Shown piece after piece: positions 8,190 to 14,966 of a DNA stretch of 41,148 nt (position 1 is the stretch's first letter; each line of letters begins with the position of its first letter). The position numbers and the translations under genes were made by a program. Source of the DNA: Comamonadaceae bacterium (GTDB lineage Bacteria > Pseudomonadota > Gammaproteobacteria > Burkholderiales > Burkholderiaceae_C); NCBI GenBank assembly GCA_947372865.1, contig CANBVJ010000027.1, forward strand, positions 1 to 41,148, in the 5' to 3' direction. The notes under the pieces are model-generated. The model had not been told where the DNA came from. It saw only the letters and a list, made by a program, of their open reading frames with translations, and searched no databases.

Positions 8190-9494
8190 ATGCTGCAAAA
8201 ACTCTATGTGCGCATCTGGCTAGCCGTGGTGCTGGCCGTGGCCATGCTCAGTTTGCTGGTGGGCATGGTCTGGCGCATGGCCGCCGAGCCGCCGCTGCGC
8301 GAAGTGGTGGTGCGCAACACCCAAGGAGACGTGATTGGCAGCGGCAGCGCCCACGCCATGCGACCGGGCAGCTTCCACCATGACGAGGAAGACCACAAAC
8401 ACACCGACTACGGCCCCGCCGTGCAAACACCGCCCGACACCCCGAAGGCCGAAGCACCTGATGCGGCCGACGAACCCGTTGGCCATTTCGGCCGTGGCCC
8501 GGAGTTTGTGGTGCGCCTGCAAGATGGGCAAACCATCCATTTGCACCTGCCACGCCCCCCGCGCAACCCGTGGATAGCGCCGTTTGGTTTCTTCTGGGCC
8601 CTCACGCTGGTGGCCGCCGCAGTCGCGCTGGCCACCTACCCCATCGTGCGCCGCCTCACGCGCCGGCTGGAAAGCCTGCAAGCTGGCGTGCAGCGCTGGG
8701 GCGATGGCGACCTGACAGTGCGCGTGCAGGTGGAAGGCGACGACGAGGTGGGCTTTCTAGCCCAGCGCTTTAACCACGCGGCAGCGCAAATCGAAAACCT
8801 GGTCAAGGCGCGCGATGCGCTGTTGGCCTCGCAAAAATCGCTCTTGGCCAATGCCTCGCACGAGCTGCGTTCGCCGCTGACCCGTATCCGCATGGGGCTG
8901 GAGCTGATGGGCCAGGGTTCGCCCGAGGCACTGACCCAGCGCAAACCCGAGATCGAGCGCAACCTGGCCGAACTTGACCAGCTCATCGACGAAATTTTGC
9001 TCGCCAGCCGCCTGGACGCCCGCGAAGCCGATGTCGGCACCGTAGAGCCGGTTGATCTGGTGGGCCTGGCGGCCGAAGAATGCGCGCGCAGCGGCGCCAC
9101 GCTCGACACCCAGGCCGCCGTGCTGCTGGTGCCCGGCATTGCCAAACTGCTGCGCCGCGCGGTGCGCAACCTGCTGGAAAACGCCTGCCGCCACGCGGCT
9201 ACATCGGCCGAACTGGCGCTGTACCAGGACGGTGACTTTGCCGTGATGGAGGTCAAAGACCAGGGCCCGGGCGTGCCAGAGGCCTTGCAGGCACGCATTT
9301 TTGAGCCCTTTTACCGACTCCCCGGCGCGTCCGAACAAGACGGCGGCGTGGGCCTGGGGCTGGCACTGGTGCAATCGATTGCGCTGCGCCACGGCGGCAC
9401 CGCCAGTTGCCACAACCGCACTGGCGGCGGCGCCTGTTTTACGCTGCGCCTGCCACTGGCTGCGGCTCCCGCCCCGGCTACGCCATTGCCTTAA
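8190..9494 (+). CDS. Sensor histidine kinase with His/acid-rich periplasmic sensor loop
   Basis: A 434-residue membrane kinase. TM1 is about residues 9-28, the periplasmic region 29-128, TM2 about 129-151, then HAMP (152-205). The phospho-accepting H224 sits in NASHELRSPLTRIR. The ATPase domain shows N327/N331 in RNLLENACRH, DQGPGVP (357-363), FEPFYR and GVGLGLAL (386-393). The periplasmic loop holds the cluster HHDEEDHKH (63-71) and HLH (117-119), which could bind a divalent metal such as Cu or Zn. This is inference from composition only. Close pairing with the upstream regulator makes it a two-component operon. The 3' end overlaps the convergent ROK gene by 17 bases. Confidence 0.9.
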   Translation: MLQKLYVRIWLAVVLAVAMLSLLVGMVWRMAAEPPLREVVVRNTQGDVIGSGSAHAMRPGSFHHDEEDHKHTDYGPAVQTPPDTPKAEAPDAADEPVGHFGRGPEFVVRLQDGQTIHLHLPRPPRNPWIAPFGFFWALTLVAAAVALATYPIVRRLTRRLESLQAGVQRWGDGDLTVRVQVEGDDEVGFLAQRFNHAAAQIENLVKARDALLASQKSLLANASHELRSPLTRIRMGLELMGQGSPEALTQRKPEIERNLAELDQLIDEILLASRLDAREADVGTVEPVDLVGLAAEECARSGATLDTQAAVLLVPGIAKLLRRAVRNLLENACRHAATSAELALYQDGDFAVMEVKDQGPGVPEALQARIFEPFYRLPGASEQDGGVGLGLALVQSIALRHGGTASCHNRTGGGACFTLRLPLAAAPAPATPLP

Positions 9495-10755
9495 GGAACA
9501 AGTCGCGGTCCGGGGCAAAGTTCTCATGCAGGGGCAATAACGCGCCACCGAGCGCGCGCGCGTCTGAGCCAATGTCCCCCGCAATCAGCCGGGTGCGCCA
9601 AAGACCTTCCCAGTTGTAGTCTTCCAGCGCCCGCGTGGTCTGCGCCAGCAGCCGCGCGAGCATGGCGCGCGAGAACGAGCCGTCAATCACCACCGCGTCC
9701 AGGTCCAAAAAGGCGGTGCCACTGACCACACACTGCGCCAGGCCGCGTGCCGCGTTGCCAATCCATAGCTCGGTGTGTTCTAGATACGGTGCGCTGGTGG
9801 CACGGTCGTCATAGGCTGCCGTGGGTTCCAGCCCGGCAGCGCCAAAGCGCTGCTCGAGCTCCCACAGCGAGGCGTGGCCAATCAGTTGCTCGGGCGCGGC
9901 GGCGGCTTGCGCGCCCGCCCGCTCGGGCGCCAGTTGCAGGGGCAGCGACGCCACCGCCCCGGCGTTGCCGTGCACGCCGCCATGCAAATGCGAGTTGATC
10001 ACCACGCCGCCGCCGACAAAGGTGTCCACAAACAGGTACAAAAAGCTCTTCAGGTCGCGCCCGCGCCCGGCCACCAGCTCGGCCACGCAGGCGGCCTGGG
10101 TGTCTTTGGCAAAGCTGACCGGCGTGCTGGTCATAGCCTGCACTTCGGCGGCCAGATCGATGCGGTTCCACTGGTCCGAGCTCGCCTGCGACAAGCCCAG
10201 CATCTTGTGCCAGCCGCCCAGATTGAAGGGCGCCGCCACGCCCACGCCTACCAGGCGCGAAGCGAGTTCGCCCATGCCGCCCTCAATGGCCTTGATGCGC
10301 GCCGCAATCGTGGGCAGCAGACTGGCGGCGTCCGGAAAGTCATAGGCCACGGTTTCACGCTGGCGCACCTGGCCGGTAAAGTCCACCAGCAGGCAATCGG
10401 TGCTGCGCCGACCGAGCTTGATGCCCAAGGCAAAAGCGCCGTCGGGGTTCAGCGCCAGCGGCACCGAGGGCTGGCCAATGCGCCCGCGCACCGGGGCGCA
10501 GCGCAGCAGCAAGCCGTCGTCTTCCAGCCGGGTGGTGATCAGGCCAATGGTCTGGGCGCTCAAGCCCGTCAGGCGCGCCAGCTCGGCCTTGGGCACGCTT
10601 GCGTGCAAACGCACCGCCTGCAGCACCACACGCTCATTGAACTGGCGCATGCCCACATGGTTGGAGCCGCGCGGACGCAATATTTGGGGAGTGGCACCCG
10701 GCTCTGGCGCGGGAGGGGAATCGGTTTTTTTCATTGTGGGCCGATTTTCGCTCAT
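9478..10755 (-). CDS. ROK-family transcriptional regulator lacking the usual zinc-cysteine cluster
   Basis: Repressor-type ROK protein: an N-terminal winged helix-turn-helix (ARLTGLSAQTIGLITTRLEDDG, about residues 58-80) followed by a sugar-kinase-like fold that normally binds a sugar or amino-sugar effector (as in NagC/Mlc/XylR). VGVGVAAPF and the glycine-rich FVGGGVVINSHLHGGVHGNAGAV are ROK landmarks. The segment after it, where NagC/Mlc carry CxCGxxGC for structural zinc, here reads PEQLIGHASLWELEQRF with no cysteines, so effector binding or zinc dependence may differ. No sugar operon is adjacent, so the regulon is unknown. The start is uncertain: ATG 10755 (AAGGG directly adjacent, too close) or ATG 10734. 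Confidence 0.82.
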   Translation of the reverse strand: MSENRPTMKKTDSPPAPEPGATPQILRPRGSNHVGMRQFNERVVLQAVRLHASVPKAELARLTGLSAQTIGLITTRLEDDGLLLRCAPVRGRIGQPSVPLALNPDGAFALGIKLGRRSTDCLLVDFTGQVRQRETVAYDFPDAASLLPTIAARIKAIEGGMGELASRLVGVGVAAPFNLGGWHKMLGLSQASSDQWNRIDLAAEVQAMTSTPVSFAKDTQAACVAELVAGRGRDLKSFLYLFVDTFVGGGVVINSHLHGGVHGNAGAVASLPLQLAPERAGAQAAAAPEQLIGHASLWELEQRFGAAGLEPTAAYDDRATSAPYLEHTELWIGNAARGLAQCVVSGTAFLDLDAVVIDGSFSRAMLARLLAQTTRALEDYNWEGLWRTRLIAGDIGSDARALGGALLPLHENFAPDRDLFLKAMA

Positions 10756-10816
10756 CCCTTGATTTAGTCCCCCTGCCCCCGATAGGCACGGAAATAACAG
10801 CAAAAAGAGGCCAAAA

Positions 10817-10834
10817 ATCCCCCGTTTGGGGGAT
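10817..10834 (-). terminator. Rho-independent-type terminator on the minus strand (waaF operon end or regulator leader)
   Basis: ATCCCCC-AAAC-GGGGGAT is a perfect 7-base-pair hairpin on the minus strand, and the stem runs straight into TTTTT. It lies about 165 bases after the waaF stop and 62 bases before the ROK start, so it could end waaF-operon transcripts or attenuate the regulator's own leader. Confidence 0.5.
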
Positions 10835-10839
10835 GTGCG

Positions 10840-10990
10840 CGCCGGAAACCCTTGCCTACAGTTACCGACATCGCTGTCACGCAGTCAATGACGCAAAGCA
10901 CCAAAATGGCGCAGCAACGGCCACCTAGCTCAACCAGTTCCAACGAAGTCTCCTCGGAGGCATTTACAAGTCACCTTCGGGTGACTTTTT
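10840..10990 (+). ncRNA. Candidate small RNA on the plus strand ending at an orphan terminator
   Basis: Both flanking genes (ROK regulator and waaF) are on the minus strand, yet this gap contains a strong plus-strand intrinsic terminator at 10969-10990 with no plus-strand gene to serve. The 5' end is not defined; 10840 is a placeholder. The part before the terminator contains CTCC-TC-GGAG, a small hairpin that displays a CUCC anti-Shine-Dalgarno-like sequence. No promoter matching sigma-70 well was found. A terminator that works imperfectly in both directions for waaF is the main alternative. Confidence 0.3.
10969..10990 (+). terminator. Strong intrinsic terminator with TTCG tetraloop, plus-strand orientation
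   Basis: AAGTCACC-TTCG-GGTGACTT followed by a run of T: an 8-base-pair perfect stem, a UUCG loop and a long U-tract on the plus strand. On the minus strand the stem is followed only by GTAAATG, so termination in the waaF direction should be weak. Confidence 0.75.
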
Positions 10991-10998
10991 TTTGGCCC

Positions 10999-12018
10999 TT
11001 AGGCTTGCAATAGAGCAAGTACGCGCTGTGGAGCCACGTCGTTCAGGCAGCGGGTGTGCCCGAGCGGGCATTCGCGGGAAAAACAGGGCGCGCAGTCCAG
11101 CGGCGGCTGGTAGTTGGGGTCGTCTTTGAGCCAAATCACATGCGCCTGCGGGCTCAGGGGCGGCGTATGCAGCGGGCTCGACGAGCCAAAAATCGCCACC
11201 TGCGGCACGCCAAAGGCGGCAGCCACATGCATCATGCCGGAGTCGTTGCTCACCACGCCGCACGCGGCGCTGACCAGCGCCAGCGCGTCCGTCAGCCCGG
11301 TGCGCCCGGCCAAGTCCAGACAGCGCCCAGACCCGGCCTGCTGCACCGCCTGGGCAATGTCTGCACAGACCGGCGCGTCTTTGCCCGAGCCCAGCAAAAC
11401 CACGGTGCGCCCGGTGTGCTGCCCCAGTTCTTGCGCCAGCGTGGCGAAATGGGCTGTGGGCCAGCGCTTGGCAGGCCCATATTCGGCGCCGGGCACCAGC
11501 ACGTAGTAGCCCGCGCGCTGCAAATCCAGCGGCGCCAGCGCGGCGTCTACCGCCGTCTGCGCGATGGAGAGTTGTGGCCTCTCAGAGTCAAAACCCGCCT
11601 CGCCGCTTAAGGCCCCATAAAACGCCACCATGGGCGGACGTTGGATTTTGGAAGGGTTGGGCAGGCGCTTTGTGAGCAAACCCCAGCGCGCCTCGCCCTG
11701 GTAGCCCACGCGCTCGGCGATGCCAGCCCACCAGGGAATCAGCGCGCTTTTGAGTGAATTGGGGCAGACCACCGCGCGGTCAAACTGGCCGCGCAACTGG
11801 CGCGCCAGCGCGCGGCGCGCCGCCCACTGCAAGCCGCCGTGGGCAAAAGGAAACTCAATCACCCGCTCCACCACCGCCATGGCCCGGTACACCGGCGCCA
11901 CCCAAGGCAGCGCCCCCACGGTAATGCGCTCGCCCCGCGCGTGCAAGCGGCGCAAAAGCGGCTCGGTCATCACCGCGTCGCCAATCCATTGGGGCGCGAT
12001 TACCAACGTAGAAGTCAT
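10999..12018 (-). CDS. waaF: Lipopolysaccharide heptosyltransferase II
   Basis: Adds the second L-glycero-D-manno-heptose to the LPS inner core at the cytoplasmic face of the inner membrane (GT9 family, ADP-heptose donor). The N-terminal APQWIGDAVMTEPLLRRL, VVCPNSLKSALIPWWAGI with ERVGYQGEARWGLL, and the C-terminal NDSGMMHVAAAFGVPQVAIFGSSSPLHTPPLS are hallmarks of WaaF. Length (339 residues) is normal. It ends the minus-strand cluster that includes the zinc-finger protein and ilvE, but a tandem GC-rich repeat separates it from them. Confidence 0.93.
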   Translation of the reverse strand: MTSTLVIAPQWIGDAVMTEPLLRRLHARGERITVGALPWVAPVYRAMAVVERVIEFPFAHGGLQWAARRALARQLRGQFDRAVVCPNSLKSALIPWWAGIAERVGYQGEARWGLLTKRLPNPSKIQRPPMVAFYGALSGEAGFDSERPQLSIAQTAVDAALAPLDLQRAGYYVLVPGAEYGPAKRWPTAHFATLAQELGQHTGRTVVLLGSGKDAPVCADIAQAVQQAGSGRCLDLAGRTGLTDALALVSAACGVVSNDSGMMHVAAAFGVPQVAIFGSSSPLHTPPLSPQAHVIWLKDDPNYQPPLDCAPCFSRECPLGHTRCLNDVAPQRVLALLQA

Positions 12019-12025
12019 GGCCTAA

Positions 12026-12160
12026 ACCCCCTCGGGGGGCAGCGACCCACACGCAGTGGGGGAGCGTGGGGGCACCACCCCTTGCGCTGGGCCGCCCCAA
12101 GCAAGGGGCACCCCCTCGGGGGGCAGCGACCCCAACGCAGTGGGGGAGCGTGGGGGCACC
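12026..12160 (+). repeat. Two tandem copies of a 51-base GC-rich repeat between waaF and the zinc-finger gene
   Basis: Copies at 12026-12076 and 12110-12160 are 51 bases each and differ at two positions. Each runs ACCCCCTCGGGGGGCAGCG, then CGCAGTGGGGGAGCGTGGGGGCACC-type sequence. A 33-base spacer includes GGGCCGCCCCAAG and AAGGGG. The unit is rich in short palindromes such as CCCCTCGGGG. The repeat type, with a diverged relative inside putA, looks like a dispersed chromosomal element of this lineage; I know of similar GC-rich repeats in Comamonadaceae genomes only in general terms. Its arms could fold in RNA between two cotranscribed genes. Confidence 0.8.
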
Positions 12161-12163
12161 AAC

Positions 12164-12367
12164 TTAATGGGCTTCGAAATGCTCGCCGTCCTTGAGCTGG
12201 TACACCGTGCCGCAGTAGGGGCACTTGGCGTGACCGGTGTGGGCCACGTCGAGGTAGACCTTGGGGTGGGTGTTCCAGGTTTTCATGTCCGCCAGGGGGC
12301 TGGGGCAGAACACGCCACCTTGGGGGTTGAGGTCTTTGGCCAGTAGGGTGACGAGCGATTTGGACAT
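12164..12367 (-). CDS. Small zinc-finger protein, zf-CHCC (NDUFS6-like) domain
   Basis: A 67-residue protein with C21, H43/H46, C49 and C52 (last three in HTGHAKCPYC), the metal site of the zf-CHCC family whose mitochondrial member is the NDUFS6 accessory subunit of complex I. Bacterial members are small, cytoplasmic and of unknown function. It stands 34 bases after ilvE on the same strand, so it is probably cotranscribed. The start ATG at 12367 gives MSKSLVTLLA. Confidence 0.85.
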   Translation of the reverse strand: MSKSLVTLLAKDLNPQGGVFCPSPLADMKTWNTHPKVYLDVAHTGHAKCPYCGTVYQLKDGEHFEAH

Positions 12368-12401
12368 AGCGGTATTCGGTGCGTAAAGGGGGTTGCCGCT
12401 C

Positions 12402-13352
12402 TTAGACCAAAGTCAGCCAGTGCGCGTACTTGGGGTTGCGGCCGTTGACGATGTCAAAGAAGGCCGCCTGGATTTTTTCGGTGATCGGGCCGCGCGTGCC
12501 AACGTAGTCGTCCTTGCCCAGGGCGATGCGGTCGAGTTCACGGATAGGCGTTACTTCGGCGGCGGTGCCGGTGAAGAAGGCTTCGTCGCAGATATAGACC
12601 TCGTCGCGGGTGATGCGCTTTTGCACCAGTTCCAGCCCTAAGTCTTTGCAGATGTGCATGACGGTGTTGCGGGTGATGCCGTTCAAGGCGCCGGCCGACA
12701 AGTCGGGCGTGTAAACCACGCCGTCTTTCACCACAAACAGGTTTTCGCCCGCGCCTTCGGACACAAAGCCGTTGGTGTCGAGCAGCATGGCTTCGTCGTA
12801 GCCGTCGTCGGTGGCTTCCATATTGGCCAGGATGGAGTTGGTGTAGTTGGACACCGCCTTGGCCTGGGTCATGGTGATATTGACGTGGTGGCGGGTGTAG
12901 CTCGAAATCTTGACGCGGATGCCGCGTTTCATGCCCTCTTCGCCCAAATAAGCGCCCCAAGCCCAGGCCGCGACCATCAGGTGGATGGTGTTGCCCTTGG
13001 GCGAGACGCCGAGCTTTTTGTCACCAATCCAGGTGAGCGGGCGCAGGTAGCAGCTCTCGAGCTTGTTGTCGCGCACCACGGCTTTTTGCGCTTCCATCAC
13101 CTGTTCTTTGGTGAACGGAATGTTCATGCGCAAAATCTTGGCGCTGTTAAACAGCCGCTCGGTGTGTTCGGCCAGGCGAAAAATGGCGGTGCCCTGGGCG
13201 GTGTTGTAGGCGCGCACGCCTTCAAAGGCGCCGCAGCCGTAGTGCAGGGTGTGGCTGAGCACGTGGATCTTGGCGTCGCGCCAGTCAACCATCTGGCCGT
13301 CCATCCAGATTTTTCCGTCGCGGTCAGACATGGATGGGGGCATGGCGGTCAT
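12402..13352 (-). CDS. ilvE: Branched-chain amino acid aminotransferase
   Basis: PLP-dependent class IV aminotransferase, last step of leucine, isoleucine and valine synthesis. The 316 residues include the N-terminal WMDGQMVDWRDAKIHVL and HYGCGAFEG, the Schiff-base lysine K165 in MTQAKAVSNY, the substrate loop GFVSEGAGENLF and the C-terminal FFTGTAAEVTPI, all diagnostic of the family. ATG 13352 is chosen over an upstream ATG at 13388 because AAAGGA lies eight bases before it. It is followed by the zf-CHCC gene and then waaF. Confidence 0.95.
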   Translation of the reverse strand: MTAMPPSMSDRDGKIWMDGQMVDWRDAKIHVLSHTLHYGCGAFEGVRAYNTAQGTAIFRLAEHTERLFNSAKILRMNIPFTKEQVMEAQKAVVRDNKLESCYLRPLTWIGDKKLGVSPKGNTIHLMVAAWAWGAYLGEEGMKRGIRVKISSYTRHHVNITMTQAKAVSNYTNSILANMEATDDGYDEAMLLDTNGFVSEGAGENLFVVKDGVVYTPDLSAGALNGITRNTVMHICKDLGLELVQKRITRDEVYICDEAFFTGTAAEVTPIRELDRIALGKDDYVGTRGPITEKIQAAFFDIVNGRNPKYAHWLTLV

Positions 13353-13399
13353 TGCAGAGATCCTTTGATGGGTTAGACAAGCTGGCAAAAGAGCTGATT

Positions 13400-13831
13400 T
13401 TACGGGGCTGCGTCTGCTGGGTCGGCGCTGGGTCGCTGCAGGCGCCAGTTTTTCAGGCGGCCGTTCACAAATTCACAGTGCACACTGGACTGGGAACCAT
13501 CGGTCCAGCGGAATATTTCGGGTTGCACGTCCGGTGGCGTGAGCGGCTCGCCCAGGGCCTGCGTCATGGCCAAGATGTGCAAGAGCGGCATGTCTGCGCG
13601 CAGCTTGGCGTTGAACATGACAGCGCTGTCCACATAGCCGGGCGGGCGGTTAGCGGCGCGGCGCATCACCTGCAGCAGGCGCGACACTTGCAAAAGCGCC
13701 CACATCACCAGCGCACCCAAGGCGCCGACCACACCTAGCCCGCCGTAGCGGACATAGGCCAAAACCAGAAAACCGACGGCGCCCAGCGGCGCCAGGACTT
13801 TTTGAATCGAATAAAACGAAGGCAGTTGCAT
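13400..13831 (-). CDS. Hypothetical small membrane protein
   Basis: About 143 residues. A hydrophobic N-terminal stretch (VLAPLGAVGFLVLAYVRY then GVVGALGALVMWALLQVSRLL) makes two membrane helices, and a polar C-terminal half (about residues 70-143, with FRWTDGSQSSVHCEFVNGRL) probably lies in the cytoplasm. I do not recognise a domain. It lies 47 bases upstream of ilvE on the same strand and could be cotranscribed. The start is uncertain: the ATG at 13831 has no clear ribosome site, and a longer frame reaches further upstream across the SDR promoter region. Confidence 0.55.
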   Translation of the reverse strand: MQLPSFYSIQKVLAPLGAVGFLVLAYVRYGGLGVVGALGALVMWALLQVSRLLQVMRRAANRPPGYVDSAVMFNAKLRADMPLLHILAMTQALGEPLTPPDVQPEIFRWTDGSQSSVHCEFVNGRLKNWRLQRPSADPADAAP

Positions 13832-13909
13832 GGGACTGATTTTCACCGCAGTCGCCTGCGCGGCAAAGGGCGCCGCCTTTGCGGCGGTTGCGGCGGCGGA
13901 CCCGACTAC

Positions 13910-13932
13910 AGTGGCCGCTTCAGCCACTTTTT
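13910..13932 (+). terminator. Terminator-like hairpin in front of the SDR gene
   Basis: AGTGGC-CGCTTCA-GCCACT followed by TTTT: a 6-base-pair stem with a short U-tract, 14 bases upstream of the SDR start on the same strand. A second perfect hairpin, CGCCGC-CTTT-GCGGCG, lies at 13871-13886. They could form an attenuator-type leader, or mark an unrelated transcript. Confidence 0.35.
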
Positions 13933-13945
13933 GCATTGCGCCGCC

Positions 13946-14713
13946 ATGACCCACTCCCAGCAACGCGTTTTGATTACCGCCGCCGCCTCGGGCATTGGCC
14001 TGGCCATGGCCGACGCCTTTATGGCCGCAGGCGCCCGGGTGTTTATTTGTGACGTCAACGCCGCCGCGCTGCAAGCCACCTTGGCGGCACGCCCGTCGCT
14101 GGCGGGCCGGGTTTGCGACGTGAGCGATGAGGCGCAAGTGGCCGATTTTTTTGCCGCTGGCACGGCGCACCTGGGCGGGCTGGACATTTTGGTCAGCAAC
14201 GCCGGGGTGGCCGGACCCACCGCGAATGTGGAAGACATCAGCCTGGCGGACTGGCGCCACTGCCTGGCCGTCAACCTGGATTCTGCGTTTTTGTGCGCGC
14301 GCCTGGCCGCGCCGCTATTGCGCGCCCAGGGCAGTGGCTCGATCATCAATATGTCGTCCACCGCCGGGCTGTTTGGATTTCCCCGGCGCGCTCCTTATGC
14401 CTCGGCCAAATGGGCCATCCGGGGACTGACGCGCACCTTGGCGCAAGAGCTCGGGCCCGCTGGCGTGCGGGTCAACTGCATTTGCCCGGGTTCGGTCTCG
14501 GGCGAGCGCATTGACCGGGTGATTGCCGCCGAAGCGCTCAAAACCGGGCGCAGCGAGGCCGAAGTGCGCCGCGAAGCGGTGCTGGCCGCGTCGCTCAAAA
14601 CCTTTGTCTCGCCCGAAGACATCGCAGCGCTGGCGCTGTTTATCACCTCAAGCGCAGGCGCGCGCATCTCGGGCCAGGAACTGACCGTGGACGGCCACAC
14701 CGAGACTTTGTAG
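13946..14713 (+). CDS. Short-chain dehydrogenase/reductase
   Basis: A 255-residue NAD(P)-dependent oxidoreductase of the classical SDR family. The dinucleotide loop reads TAAASGIG, a variant of TGxxxGIG with the first Gly replaced by Ala. D at the end of the second strand (FICDVN) suggests preference for NAD. SNAGVAG, then S139/Y153/K157-type residues in MSSTAGLFG and YASAKWA form the active site. The C-terminal GQELTVDG is typical. Substrate not predictable. It is monocistronic or the first gene before pckG, but a separate promoter exists ahead of pckG. Confidence 0.88.
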   Translation: MTHSQQRVLITAAASGIGLAMADAFMAAGARVFICDVNAAALQATLAARPSLAGRVCDVSDEAQVADFFAAGTAHLGGLDILVSNAGVAGPTANVEDISLADWRHCLAVNLDSAFLCARLAAPLLRAQGSGSIINMSSTAGLFGFPRRAPYASAKWAIRGLTRTLAQELGPAGVRVNCICPGSVSGERIDRVIAAEALKTGRSEAEVRREAVLAASLKTFVSPEDIAALALFITSSAGARISGQELTVDGHTETL

Positions 14714-14753
14714 GCTAAAACGCCTCCGTCGGCGCACCAAACCTCCATAAAGC

Positions 14754-14770
14754 TATGCGGCTTTTGCATA
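14754..14770. promoter_or_regulatory. Dyad upstream of pckG
   Basis: TATGC-GGCTTTT-GCATA is an inverted repeat with 5-base arms about 20 bases upstream of the proposed pckG -35 box. Position suits an activator site. The protein that would bind is unknown. Confidence 0.3.
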
Positions 14771-14788
14771 ACTATTGCCCGTAATCGC

Positions 14789-14817
14789 TTGGTAACTTCG
14801 TAACCGCTTCCTAGAAT
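14789..14817 (+). promoter_or_regulatory. Sigma-70 promoter for pckG with overlapping operator-like dyad
   Basis: TTGGTA (14789-14794) and TAGAAT (14812-14817) are separated by exactly 17 bases; the -10 matches five of six consensus bases and the -35 four. The spacer contains the imperfect dyad GGTAACTTCGTAACC (14791-14805), where a repressor would block polymerase. Predicted start near 14824 leaves a leader of about 140 nucleotides. Confidence 0.55.
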
Positions 14818-14966
14818 CAGAGCCCCATGCCCATTTGGCAAGGGCGCGTTGGCCGTTTGGCGCCCCACCGGCGCCGCGCCCCAGCGGTTTTTTCAAAGGC
14901 CACGCCCCGCTGCCCCTGCCGCGCCTGGTTTTTAAAAAGACGATTTTTAAACTTAGGAGCTTTTCG

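Noticed and set aside
10734..10928. Short plus-strand frame in the ROK-waaF gap
   Set aside because: It runs across the ROK start and a hairpin, has no ribosome site and no family resemblance. The plus-strand terminator is better explained by an RNA.
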